A stretch of 64,000 bases of DNA from Cordylochernes scorpioides (Eukaryota > Arthropoda > Arachnida > Pseudoscorpiones > Chernetidae): NCBI GenBank assembly GCA_030710605.1, contig CP092886.1:165446573-165510572 (forward strand), in the 5' to 3' direction. Under the pieces are notes generated by a model. That model saw only the letters and a list, made by a program, of their open reading frames with translations, made no database searches and was not told the origin of the DNA. Shown piece by piece: positions 43,425 to 55,830 of this stretch; position 1 is the stretch's first letter; each line of letters opens with the position of its first letter. The position numbers were made by a program, and so were the translations under genes.

Positions 43425-43750
43425 TGTGTAAGGTATGTGCTTGCAGTGTGAGGTTTGTGTCTGGGGTTTGCGTGTGGCGAGGTGTGCGTATTTGTTTGGT
43501 CTGTGTAGTGAGGTGTGTGGAAATGTATAGTGTATGTGTTATCTATGTGCGGTTTTTTCGTGGTTTGGTGGGTGATGTGGTTTAGGTAAATGTTTGCATG
43601 TGTATATGTGGCACGGTGTATGGTGCGTTTGTGGTTTGTCTGGTTGAATGTGAGAGGATCGTGTTCGTAATGATGGGTGTGGATTGTGTAGTTGTGTGTG
43701 GTGTGTGTTATTGCGCACGAGTGTGGCATGCTGTGTGTTATGTGGTGTGT
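43425..43750. repeat. GT satellite
   Basis: Degenerate GTGTG sequence directly before the 3' end of family N copy 2. Confidence 0.85.
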
Positions 43751-43751
43751 G

Positions 43752-45477
43752 TAACAATTGACAATTAAAATATATTTATTGACACCTTAGTCAACATTAA
43801 CAACTTCAAAAGGAAGTCGCTAAAATAATCATTATAATGTAAAGAACTATTTACAATAAATATATATTTTCACCTACACACAGGGAGTCTACTCTATCGC
43901 AAACGTGTCTACTTTCAGGCGATGACGAGGTCCTCGACGCCAAACCTCAGGCCAACCTTCACGACGTACCGGTAGATTCGGGCTTCGCTAACGAAAGGAT
44001 GGCTAGCTCGTCGTCCTCGAGGCTAGTCCCAAAGATCCATGCCTGTAGGTCAGAGGGTCTCCCGATTATGTTGAAGGCCTCCCGGACGAGGGGCCTGATG
44101 TTTTGGCATCCTCAGTTTCGGTGGCCGAAGAAGCTGTGGGCGGACCCGCAGGCAGGGCAGGACTGACCGGCAGATGCTGAATGGTCCGGGTGAGGCACGC
44201 AGTGCCAATCGGAGGATGACATCTACGTTGTGTCCTGAGAAGGCGCCACGTTCGGTGGGCGGAGAAACCGGCAGCCGCCGATAATGGGGAGATCCAGCAG
44301 CTGTTTCGTGGGGGCTATTTGGTGGTTTAGGCTCAGGATTCTCGAGATTTTCACCCAAATTCTCAGCAGCTGGAGACACCGGGGTGGAGTCTGGTGCAGT
44401 CAGGTGGAGGTCTCAGCCAGGCGTCGCTCGTCACCAGCCAGGAGAAAACATTTTTTCCTCCACAAGCGCGACCTGGACACCCCTGAGGCACGCGAGATGG
44501 AGTTGCGTGCCGATTTCGATAAGGCCTATGCACCCCGTGACCACGGGCCTCGCTAGGACGCCAGCAGGAAGCCACGCCGTGTGGTCGAGCCCCCATATGA
44601 ATCTAGCCACACGAGCCTGAAGCTTGTAGATGATCATAGTTTCTGGCAGGTACGCATGTAGTGGGGCTGGATGGCCGAGAGCACCAGGCGAATGAACGGC
44701 GTCCATTTCCGGCAGGCAGATTCCAGGAGGGCCTAGGAGATGGTGTTCCCGGTGGGCGACGGAGCGCCTAGGAGCGATTCATTTCCCCAGGACCTGGGCC
44801 GAAGAGTTCGACCAGGAGGCACCGAAGGGAGAGTGCCGCGTTCGCGCCAGGCGCCGCACCAGAGGCCTGCGCTCTTTCTGTAGTTCACGGCGATCCCAGA
44901 GGCTCGATGGACGTCCTCGAAAACGGCCGCAACCCTCGCGAACTACTCTTCGCGATGGACCAGGAGGATGATGTCGTCTGCGTAGGCTATGACATTGCCC
45001 ACGACGAGGATCGACTCCAGGAGACGCAGCAGTGGCCCCGTCGCGATACTAAAGAACACGGCGCCTGACGGCACAGACCTGTCTAATGCCATTGAGGAGA
45101 TTGAAGGAAGTCGTTTGATAGTCACCAGCCCGTATCGTCTTGTCCTCCCCGGCGTACAGGAGCAGTATCCACCCCACAAAGGCAGATGGGAGGCGCAGGG
45201 ACATCAATATTGTCAGCAGGAAGCCGCGATCCAGGGAGTCGAAGGCAGACTCGAAGTCTACGCAGAGGACGGCCAGTGGAGAGCCTCCAACAGTAGATTC
45301 CTCACCGGCATCGGTGATCTGAGCGATGTTCCTGGAGGGGGACCTCCCGGGGACGGCTTACGTCTGGCACTCCGGCACCAGGACTGGTAGATGGGGTTTG
45401 AGGTGCTTGAGGAGGATGGAGGCGAGCACCCTGTAGTCGGCCGAAGGCAGCGAGATTGGCCTAGAGATTTTTAAGAC
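43752..45477 (-). pseudogene. Non-LTR family N, copy 2, with RT
   Basis: The longest copy. On the - strand from 45477: RT fingers (ADYRVLASILLKHLKPHLP), FESAFDSLDRGFLLTILMSL, the catalytic box AYADDIILLVH (about 44990-44960), WGLDHTAWLPAGVLARPVV near 44570, remains of the zinc motif near 44140, and the 3' UTR to 43752. Many frameshifts. Its upstream end is cut by the 3' end of copy 3. Confidence 0.85.
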
Positions 45478-46283
45478 AATTGACAATTAAAACATCTTTA
45501 TTGACTTCTTTGTAAATATTTACAGAATAAAAATTACATCGATAAAATAATTATTTACAGTCAGCCCGGTAGTCTTCCCCATCGCGATTGTGTCCGCCTC
45601 CAGGCGATGACGGGGTCTTCGATGGCCTCACCCAGTCCAACCTGGGCGAAGTACCGGTATATTCTCGACTTCGCCGATGCGAGGATGGTCAGTGCGTCAT
45701 CCTCCAGGCCTGTCCCGAAGATCGATGCACGGAGATCAGGAGGTATGCCGACGATGTTGAAGGCCTCCCGAACGAGGGGCCTGATACTCGAGCAACTCCA
45801 GTATCGGTGGCCCAGGGAGCCATCGGGGGATCCGCAGGCAGGGCAGGAAGGAACGGCAGATGCTGGGTGGTCCGGGTGGTGACGGGCATGCAGTGCCAGT
45901 CGGAGCGTCATAGCCCCATTGTGACCTGAGAAGGCGCCGCGTCGTAGCGATGACCAGTCAACTCTCTCAGGGACATCGACGGTGGATGCCCATCTTTCGA
46001 GGAACCGGGCGATTGGCAGGGCCGCAAGGCGCGGGCGTTCCAGTGCGCGACGGGCCGTGCGGGGGGTGATTCTGGTGATCGGCGTGGTTGTCCCGCGCAG
46101 GACAACGGCTTCGGTCAGACTGGATTCCCTGAAGCTCGCCTGAAGATTCTCTGCCACGATCTTCCGGCAGAAGGCGGCGAAGGCTGCGGCGTCAGCGAGG
46201 GCGGAGCGCGTGGGGCAGACGATATAGGTGTCGCCCAGGTCCCGGACTCGAGCCCCGACCCAGCGCGAGGGAGCCAGGAGGTT
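45478..46283 (-). pseudogene. Non-LTR family N, copy 3
   Basis: 3' end at 45478. One frame (46301-45561) is open for 246 codons: LAPSRWVGARVRDLGDTYIV through the zinc motif CPACGSPDGSLGHRYWSC and WRRTQSRWGRLPG. 5' truncated into GT satellite at about 46285. The uninterrupted frame suggests this is the youngest N copy. Confidence 0.85.
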
Positions 46284-46284
46284 A

Positions 46285-48130
46285 TTAAGTGTATGTAGCA
46301 TGTGAGTGCTGTATGTGTGGTAGGTGTGGTGTGTTTAGTGGTGTGCATGGTTAGATGATATTGTTGTACATTCATTGGTGTTTTTGTGTGAGGTGATATG
46401 TGTAATGGTATGTGCTCAGAGCATACACTACACCGCTTACATTCCACACACACTACACACACCACTAAACACATGTACACAAATACATATCACAAATTAT
46501 TAACACACATCATATAAATATTAAACACACCGCACACATCACTACACACAATACACCCTTCCACAAGCACCACACATACACCATACATATATCACAAACA
46601 CCAATACACGCACTACACACACTACTCACGCCAAACACCTAAACAAATTACACGCACCACAATCACAACACAAACTTCACACGTTATTACACACCACACA
46701 CACACGCTACGCGAACACACACGAAACCATATAAGACTACACCCCGCACACATACACATATTACACCACACAAACATATAGATATATATATTCCACACAG
46801 GTTACTATACTCACACACCGCGAAACACCGCGAAAACACAATGCACATACTACACACATATCACAAACACACATCTCACCACACAAACTACAACCCTAAT
46901 ATAAAACACACTCTTCACAAGCACAACTACAAACATCTCATACACACCACTCGACACATATACAAATGCACACCAATACACTAACATCTTACGCCCCCAT
47001 TATACATAATACACATAATACACAACACTACACATATACCACACTCACACATCACAGCATACACAATAATACACACACCACTCACACTATCAACATCGCA
47101 CAAACACAACCTATACCACATATACCACATCGCATACACAACTAAATACTGTTGTTGCCTATTCCTCAAGTCATTTAAACGATCTCCATTAGGTCCCATT
47201 GTCTCAGCTTTTCTATTATATACCACTGAATACTAGACCATATGTATACCGTACACCAAGCATTCACTACACAGACACCAATATTCACATACAAATATAC
47301 CACGCGCTCACAACATACTTAAAATCGTACTATATATCCGTAACACATGCACAACACCAAACATATAAACCGCACTTCACACACAATTACACACACCATT
47401 GCAGCTCTAAGCACACATGGCACATATTACCTAAACACACACCGCACTATATACACCACGCACACAAACGCACACATCACAGCCCCCCAAACAGGCCACT
47501 ACACCCAAACCAAGACTCGCACAGACCACAGCACATAAATAAAATACACGCACCACGCCCAAATAGAACTACACACAAATTATACATACTACCCATTAAA
47601 AAACCACTCCAAACACCAATCTACACACCACACACACGAATACGCACATCAAACACACCCAAGGAACACATTTCACACCCTCAAACTATACCAGACACCT
47701 AAAACACCATTCACATTCCACACACTCTGTAAAAACTCCAATACATCCCATTACAAACACCTAACACGCAACACTACCCATGCCAAACACACATTAAAGA
47801 CATCGCACACACCACTACACACACCACGAACTCCACGCCACAAACATATCAAAAACATCCCACAGCATTACACAATCCCATACCACATCAGAAAAAAAAC
47901 ACTCGCAGGCAACTACACATAGAGATCACGCATACACAACACAATCCTACACACCCTATTACACACTATAAACACCAATACACATCACACCACATACACG
48001 GCAGGCAGAAATACATATCACACGCATACCACAAATACGCCTCACCATACAAAGATACACATGAATACACACAACACACACATACGACACACTCAGAAAC
48101 ACAACTATACACATCACACCACATAATAAT
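46285..48130. repeat. GT/CA satellite block, strand switch at ~46425
   Basis: GT-rich on + to about 46425, then CA-rich on + to 48130 (ACACACCACACACACTAC-type). 47140-47230 is a short non-satellite patch. Confidence 0.9.
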
Positions 48131-48154
48131 CAAAGCGCAAGCCATGCGTTCTCA

Positions 48155-48720
48155 TCTCTATATATATAAAAGTCAATGTCTGTCTGTTTCGCGATAAACT
48201 CAAAAACTACTGAACCAATTGGTACCAAATTTTGCATGTCGCTTTTTATAAACCTGAGGAAAATTTTCGGCTACATTTTGATTAGTATTTTTGGCTATTT
48301 CTTTTTTTTTTTTTTCATTTGAAGAACTTTTTTTTACGCGGAGTAATCCGGAATGGAATGAATACCCAAATATGGCCATTTTTATAAGCATCGGTGGTTC
48401 AATGGTAGAATGCTCGCCTGCCACGCAGGCGGCCCGGGTTCGATTCCCGGCCGATGTATTTTTTTTTACAATTTTTAAAATTCATTTATATTATATATAA
48501 TATAAATATATATTATTATATCAACTTTATTAATTAAATCAAATACCTAAACACTAATATAATACAATTTTTGCCATCACACACACTTTTTTTCTGTAGT
48601 TTATGAGTTACTTCTGTATTGCTATTCAACGGCACTTCTAATATTTATTATTGATGTACTTTCAGTATGAAGGAAATTGCAATCGGGGAATTCTCGGGCG
48701 AAGCCGGGTCATACGTCTAG
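48155..48720 (+). mobile_element. Non-autonomous Helitron carrying a tRNA gene
   Basis: Starts TCTCTATATATATAAAAGTC after A and ends CTCGGGCGAAGCCGGG hairpin ... CTAG before T. The first ~100 bases match the Helitron at 27.0-27.5 kb (TCTGTCTGTTTCGCGATAAA). 566 bases, no Rep/helicase. Confidence 0.85.
48388..48458 (+). tRNA. tRNA-Gly (anticodon GCC), inside the Helitron
   Basis: 71 bases. A box TGGTTCAATGG and B box GGTTCGATTCC are intact, the anticodon loop is CUGCCAC, and an eight-T run follows the gene after two bases (pol III terminator). Compared with usual tRNA-Gly there is a C-A mismatch in the anticodon stem and G-U at the first acceptor pair, each explainable by a C-to-T type change. 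It may be transcribed but is possibly a tRNA pseudogene. Confidence 0.8.
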
Positions 48721-49084
48721 TTTACTATAAATCGCCTTCAGTAATGATCTGTCATACAGATGAGTCTGATATAAACACTACTCAAGTATAGTTAATTGGT
48801 GTACTAGAGAAACCGCTGGGAAAGATGGTAGCCGATCAACCAAGTTCAGCTAATATTTTTGTTACCCCAGGTATAGTACAGACAATTGTGAATAAAGAGT
48901 AAAAACGACATTTTAACCATAATATTTGATTTCAAGAACAACCAAATAAAACAGACAAAAATTTAAACAAAGAGTGATATTAATTATAGAAAGAGGAACG
49001 AAAAATACATTGAAACATGCGCGTATAATTAAAAATGAACATAAATATAATCAAATTTTTTTCACACTGTGTTTTTCACATTGT

Positions 49085-49370
49085 GTAGCGTTCTCACGCA
49101 ATTCTGGCCTTAACTACCCATTTCATGATTTTTCAGGATGCCTTAATGACCAGTTTTTTGGTCGTTGAGGTACAGCTTGTACCACGCTGATGAGGGCCAA
49201 CAGCCCGAAACGCTTCCGTGGTTAGCTTTTCTTGATTAATCAAGAATGGGTATTTGGCCAATTCTGGAATAATTAAAAATCAACGAGAATAGTTGATATT
49301 TATTCCGATAGATGGCGCAAGCCATTAGCAACTTTCAGTTGCACGATAAGGAGATGCCTTTTATTTAATA
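49085..49370 (+). repeat. Family C element with hammerhead
   Basis: Hammerhead at 49181-49222, then TTTCTTGATTAATCAAGAAT, TATTTGGCCAATTCTGGAAT, TAGATGGCGCAAGCC and ATAAGGAGATGCC in the order of the right arm at 7.4-7.5 kb. Single-arm copy. Confidence 0.75.
49181..49222 (+). ncRNA. Hammerhead ribozyme motif, family C
   Basis: CCACG (49182-49186), CUGAUGA (49187-49193), stem II GGGC/GCCC with CAACA loop, GAAA (49207-49210), CGCUUC, CGUGG. Stem I has five perfect pairs (CCACG/CGUGG). Stem III is damaged (CGCU instead of CGCGU in the 7.4 kb copy) but U16.1 and C17 remain. Confidence 0.7.
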
Positions 49371-50370
49371 AATATAATCAAGTTATACGATTGCCCATCT
49401 CATAAATAAAACATCTTTTTTAAAGTGGTTGGGACAGACGGGAGCATTTCATATACACTGTTTGGTTGATTTAATAAGGCGGAAAGTTATTCGAGACAGA
49501 TGTTTTTATCAATAAGATAACATAAGTTTATTGGAATCCTTCGTGAAATGATCTCTTCACCAATTGTTTTCAAGATGGTACGATGTGAAGTGCGTTGTAG
49601 ATTTCTCTCGAGAAATCTCTGGGTAAATAGATGTGAAACGATATGTCGATGGTGTCTACCACCTAGAAAATCTCTACTAGTCTCTACACACACTAGATAG
49701 TTAAGTTGAGTAGTTAAAATAATCTAGATGTCATAGAGCGCGAGAGCGGAGAAAAAGATGGAGTACTCACCGTGCCGCAAGATCAGGAATGACGTAACAT
49801 GATCAGCGCCCTCTAGCTACTCATTGGTCATGAATATAAATTAATAAATAAATTTGTTTCAAAGAACATTCGATTGATTTTTGTATTTCTACGACTTTAT
49901 TTTTTATATGTGATATCTGATAATTTCTTTTAAATTGCACAATTATAAAAAAATCTACAATATGTTTTATAACTAAAATAAAATTAGTTGACCTAGATTG
50001 GCAACGCTGAATGTAATTTCTATGTTTTCTTCCAATATTTATGTTCAAATAACATTTCTAATAAATCATTGATAATGTGGTTTGTTAATAAATCACAAAA
50101 TATTATATATACTATTTTAAGTGTATGAATTACTAAAATAGGAAGGAAATTAAAATCGATTAATATGAACGATAGATTAATGAATTTCAAAAAATTATCT
50201 AAAATTTAATACCGAAATATTTAATCTATTTTAAGATATCATTAAAAATTTCTCTCTGTCAAATTTTATTCTTTAAATCTCTTAATTAAGGATATTTGAA
50301 ATTTTTTTCACTCTTCCTAATAACATTTTAAAAGTATTTTAATGGATCAAAATCTATGTACCTTTTTGTT

Positions 50371-50824
50371 AATAAAAGCCTTTCCTAGAAGATTCAGGGA
50401 TTAATATGAGGTCAGAATCGATATCGTATGAGATATTTACAATTAATTAAGTTTACAGTTAGAGATATATTATATCTAGGAGCACAGCCTTTTTTTGTGC
50501 AATAATTTTATTTTCTTAACTTTCTGATTTGAAGTTGATAAAAAAAAACGTATTGCAAAAGGATTTACTTTTATATGAAATAAATTTATTGTGCAATAAA
50601 TATTTTAATTATAAAGATATTTAAAAGTTTATTTGGCACAAACAATACGATTTCGCCTCTTGTTTATCGAGGGACCGAGCTTTTAAAATTTTAAAGCATA
50701 TTTTTGTGTGATATTCTTCAATAGAGAATATCACTTGAAATTTATCTTTCAATTGTCATTAAATATATAATTGATTTAGGGGAATCAATAATTTAGATAT
50801 ATGCTACTGTAAAATAAATATATG
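50371..50824. other. AT-rich spacer
   Basis: No feature seen. Confidence 0.5.
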
Positions 50825-52100
50825 TGTGTGGTGCGTATTTGGTGAATCTGGTCTGTCTTGTACATGTAATGAGGTGTATGTGGTTAAGTGTGTTTAGGTG
50901 GTTTGCGTGACGTGGTGTGTGTATACGGTGTGTGAGGTATTTGAGGTGTGAGAAGTTGCGTGTAGTGCGTGTGTGTGTGGTGTCGGCGTGTCATGGTTTG
51001 AGTGTAGTAGCTTGTGTGTGTTATGTAATGTGTATGTGGTGTAATCGTTTTAGGATGTGTGTGGTGTGGCGTGTGTGCATGTGGCGTGAGGTGTAATGTG
51101 TAGGTGAGATGTTGTATGGTTAGTGGTGTAGTAGGAGTGTGGTTTGTGTCTGATGTGGAATGTGATGGCTGCATTGGTTGTGTGATGCATATAGTGGTGT
51201 GTGAGTAATAGCGAGTTGTATGTGTAGTGCTGTGTGTGCAGTGTGTGGTGTCATGATAATTTTGTGAGGTGTGCGTGCCATGTGTACCGTGTTTACAATG
51301 GCCTGCATTGTGTGAGTATATTGGTGTGCACGTGTTTATGTGGTGTATGTAATAATGAGCATGCAGAGTCCGTGGTATGTGAATGCGGTGTGGTGTGTGA
51401 TATGTGTGTTGTGGATGTGGTGTTTGGTGTAAGTGCATTTGTGTGCATGTGCTTGTGTGGTTAGCGAATGGTGTGTGTAGTAGTATGTTTACAAAGAGTC
51501 TGATATATGTGTGGTGTGGTGTGTAAAGAGAACTGTTTGTGTGTGGTACTTTTGGTGTGTCTGATGTGTGTATTAGGGTATGTGGAATGGTGTGGTGTAT
51601 GTGTTTTCTATGTGTGTGGTGCGTGAAGTGAACTGTTTGTATGTGGTATGTATGTGATACTTTTGGTGTGTGGTGCGGTGTGGTGTAAGAGTGGTCTATG
51701 TGTGCGGTGTGTGTGGTTGTGTGAGTGTGGTGCGCGTATGTTGTCATGTGGGCGTGACGTGGCTTGAGTGTGGTAATATTTTGTGGTGTATAATGTGTAT
51801 CTGACGTGGGGGGGGGGGGGGGTGCTGTGCTGTGTGGCGTGCAAGTGTGGCATGTTTGCGGTTCATTATGTTTATGTGTTTTTTGTGGGTGGGAAGAAGT
51901 AGGTTTGTGGTTTGGGTGATGTAGAGTAGCGCGCGCGTGTGTTGGTGGGTATGTGATGTGTATGGTACGTGTATTGGTGCACGTAGTGGAGGGTGTTAAA
52001 AATGTATGGTATGTGTATGAAGCTTGGTGTGTGTGATATGTATGTAGTCTGGTGTGTGTATTGGTGTGTGATGTGGGAGTATGAGTGTGGTGTATTGTAA
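50825..52100. repeat. Large GT satellite block
   Basis: About 1.3 kb of degenerate GTGTGTGGTGTG, with a run of 12 G near 51810. The 408-codon - strand frame is low-complexity His/Thr repeat translation. Confidence 0.95.
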
Positions 52101-53250
52101 TAGGGAACAATCTTTTTTTGCATTTTTTTACTGAAGAATAAGGATTAGTGTACAGTAAAATATGATATTGACAGCGTTTTTAAAAATCTGCGAATTAATT
52201 TCATTACCACTCAGTGTAGATCTAAACGAAGTTTGAAAGCTTTTATGCTATACTATGGTCTGTTATACAGACTACGTGGCCTAGGTAGCCTACTATACAT
52301 TGGTGCGCTACACTATGCTAATGCATTACCTTCCATACCTGTTGTCTATTCAACCCAAATTAAAGAAACATTTTCCACTCAAAAGAAAATATTACAAATT
52401 AGATAATTATACCCAAAATTGTTGGAAAGTTTGTGTGTTACAGGACTTTCAGAAAACAACACTAAGTTTCCTTATTTTTATGAAAGTAGAACAGCAGAGA
52501 CACATTCTTAATCAACACTTTTACATATTGTACTGGGATCATATTGCTTTAATGCATTTTGAAAGGAGAGGTGCCTCTTTTGATACATGACTACCTTCCT
52601 CCCGCAACTTTATGTTATACATATTGTCACAGAATAATCTGTGGTTGCATACCCAGTTTATCATCATTAGTCACGTGACGCTAAGTCAGCATTCTATTTG
52701 TAAATATTTTGTTTAGATATCTCTCAGTTTTTTCAAGATTGAAATAATTGTAAATACTTTCCTTATTATAATAACTTTGCTTTATGATTACTCGTTCTGG
52801 TCTCACTTATAATATTGATATGGACCAATTGAACATTGAAATGAAGCCAACTACCCAGGAATGTGCAACAATATATATGTATATAACTCGTTTACTTTGG
52901 TGAGTCCCAAGGTGACGAATAAGGAAAATGGCCATCAGATACAGTGGCTACCTGCAATTGCTCAATGAGCAGTCCCGAACCAACAGACGCAGTCATCAAA
53001 TAATTATGGTCGGATAGCCTGTAGTGAAGCTAGATCTATAATAAACACAAAATTCATTGACAATACTGAGTGAGTGCGATATTTTGTGCCGCCATTAAAA
53101 GTTAGTGTTACCAATCAACTGATGCGTCAAAATACATGTTAAAATCGATAGCAAAGGTATTTGTTTAGGCTTAGCCACTTTGCCAGCCAAACACCTCTTT
53201 GGCGGATTGTGAAGAGCTCATTAGATCCCTTGTGGATCTCTCTCAGGAAA
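52101..53250. other. No gene seen
   Basis: 52540-52620 shares family G end sequence (AAGGAGAGGTGCCTCTTTTG). The remainder is unassigned. Confidence 0.4.
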
Positions 53251-53254
53251 TAAA

Positions 53255-53300
53255 GTCCGCCCTATTCTGATGAACACATTAGCCCGAAAACATGGTCTCA
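53255..53300 (+). ncRNA. Hammerhead relic
   Basis: CUGAUGA (53267-53273), GCCC, GAAAAC, AUGG: family G order, but stem II is lost. Confidence 0.35.
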
Positions 53301-53469
53301 AGGTAAACGCTTTTTAGTTTTTTAAAGCTGGTGTTGTGGCTTTGTCACCGACCGTTAATTTGCGGCGACGGTCAATAGATGGCGTTTGACGGGAGAGACG
53401 ACCTTTGTCTTTGTAGAGTGAATCCTGTTTCGAATGTTTTTAAAATGTTGTCAAATATTTGTGACATTG

Positions 53470-53990
53470 AGAAAAATAGACAGGAGTGGCCTTTCTGTTC
53501 CAAGTGGTTTTGACAATGAAGTAATTCAACAGAGTGGCTGTAGAGTCATCCATTATGTGTTGACATTCAAGTAAGTCAATAATAAGGCTCCCCTGCCTGT
53601 TCCTTAGGTATGTCATTGTAGATAGTTAAAGAATAATTTCAGCCTTTTTAACGGTTTTTAGGTTGAAATAAGTTATTATAATCACACGACCTGCCTGTCC
53701 AAAGCTTCTGACATAGAAATAAATCTACACAGAAGGCCAAACTTTTCAATGAGTTGGTTACAATGAAATAAGTTAATATATTGGTTCCAGTCATCCAATG
53801 GTTGTGGTATTGTTATAAATCAACAGTCTTGCTTGTCTAAGTGTTGAGATGTTAGATGTTAGCCAACAGAGTATACACAGACGATTAGGTTTGGTTATTG
53901 AAGAAATTAAACAAAGTCGGCCCTGATTGTCTAGTGGTTGTGCCTCTGAATTAAGTTAACAGAAGGAATCCTGACTGTAAACATTAGTTA
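53470..53990 (+). repeat. Very degenerate tandem repeat
   Basis: Recurring CCTGCCTGTCC / AAGTGGTT and AAGTAAGTCAAT blocks with a period of about 50-80 bases. Confidence 0.35.
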
Positions 53991-55690
53991 TGTAAACTGT
54001 AAAGGAAAGTAGCTGGAATAGCTCTTCAGGACCCATGGCATGTAGTAAGTGACACTCCATCTTGAAGAAGTGCTAGATCTTACTGAAATATTATATGAAA
54101 CGCGTGAGCTATTGCAAACTAAAATTATTCAGATAGGCCCCCCCCTTTTTCTAAATACTTCTATTTTGTTAATTTAACAAATCTTTCATAAATGGGAATT
54201 GGGAGATGAAAAGAATAAAAATTATTTAACAAATAAAGTCTTTTTAAATACTGTAAAATTCATACAGCAACATACTATAATTTATTCCTGGTATTTTATG
54301 CTCTTTTCGTGAATTTGTGGTTAAATTTGACGCTTTTTATTTAGCTATAAATATATATTTAAAAATTAAAATAGCACGAAATGGCTTTGGTACTTAATGA
54401 TAATTTTTATTTTTAAAATAAATGTCTTTTTTGAAACTCAATTATGCAATTTCTTTACCTATTAAGATCGATGAACTATTAATCATTTCAACATTCTATA
54501 CATTTTTGATCAAATATCATTCAGTTTTACATTCTTCATGTATGATTTAATTCCTGAAAGTAAAGTCTAAAAGTTTATTTTCTATTCTCGTTTTTAAAGC
54601 AAATGCATCTTAAATCTCTCTCTTTCCAATGTTATTCTTTTTCTTCCAGCTCCTTTTTATGCTCGGTAATTGTTAACCATTTTTATTCTCTGGTTCTCAT
54701 AACTCTAATTATTGTCACAAAACAATATCATCCATATCTCTGAGCTTTCATTAATTTTTCTGAAGTCTATTAGCATTTCTTAGTAAAGAGCTGATATTGA
54801 TTGCACTCTGCCAATCTAAAAAATATTCTTTCTTCAAAACATAATATGAATATTAAGCACAAGGTAATAAGACCATATACAAATAAATAACAACATACTA
54901 TTTATTTATTTGGATTTGTTCTTATCACCTTGTGTTTATAATCTATAATTCAAATTGTTCCTTTTCAATATGAATCTTATTTTAACTCATAATGGTGAAA
55001 ATACTTTCCCAAAATTAATTAATGGTTTTAAAATATTAATTTTACAACGCGATAAATATGGGAGGTAATAAATTTCCCTAAAAAAATACGATAGTCTCCA
55101 TTGAGTGACTTCCTTCCTGAACGACCACATCCTTATAAAAACTAAAATCTCTCTATCTCCTTTGTAATCCTATTGAGAGATTCTCCCATGAAAGACTATC
55201 TCTGTGAACGATCAGCGACAGTTAAAAAAATATTTTTGAGGCTCTCAATGGAGACTATTAAAGAATGAAATTTTATAATCAAGGCGAGTAAATAAATTAG
55301 AAAATGTTAAATGAAAAAATAATCTTGAAATATTCTGAGACGCAATTATCACGCGAGCGCTTTTTTTGAAAAAAGAAATATACCCACTCTGTCTTTTCAA
55401 AACATTTCGTTTTTTTCTCACATTGTTTATTTATATAATGATTACTTCGAATTTTGTTATTTTTTAATGTATAGAAATTTATTAATATATACAAATAAAG
55501 GTTTTTTATCTTCAAAATAAAATTAAAATATATATGAATGCTTGAAAAATGTGATCTGTAGTTGGTACTCGAAAAAATTACGAAAGAAATAAACATTGTG
55601 TCAAAACCGAAACTCGGAGTAAAATTAAGAAGACGAACTAAATCGTTGAGAATCTGAGAAAAAAAAATTACTGAAAATGAAATTATAAAA
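53991..55690. other. AT-rich DNA with two inverted repeats
   Basis: 54845-54955 is a family E inverted pair without ribozyme (CACAAGGTAATAAGACC / ...TTATCACCTTGTG). 55092-55258 has AGTCTCCATTGAG / CTCAATGGAGACT ends. Confidence 0.5.
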
Positions 55691-55830
55691 GAAAATAAGA
55701 CCTAAACCAAATAATTTATTAGTGTGTGACGTTTCAGCAACAACATTGTCACCATCATCAGACAAAAGAATAAATGAGAAAAATATCACAGCAAGTTTTA
55801 TTATAATCTATAATCCAAATTGTGCTTTAT
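55690..55830 (-). repeat. Family E element, single arm
   Basis: Contains the hammerhead at 55722-55768, then ATAATCTATAATCCAAATTGTGC. Confidence 0.7.
55722..55768 (-). ncRNA. Hammerhead ribozyme motif, family E
   Basis: On the - strand UGU, CUGAUGA (55761-55755), GAAAC (55735-55731), GUC, ACACAC. Stem II (GGUGACAA/UUGUUGC) is partly paired. Stem I UGU/ACA. Confidence 0.55.

Larger units (their letters stand above)
48770..50370 (+). repeat. Segmental duplication block P, copy 2
   Basis: Collinear with 36650-38160, including the first-exon-like patch (49739-49842). It contains the family C insertion at about 49085-49370 that copy 1 lacks. Confidence 0.85.

Noticed and set aside
47199..47702. 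167-codon frame on the + strand
   Set aside because: Same CA-satellite low-complexity reading.
50884..52110. 408-codon open frame on the - strand
   Set aside because: Translation of degenerate CA repeat (His/Thr/Tyr runs); no domain, no splice or promoter support.
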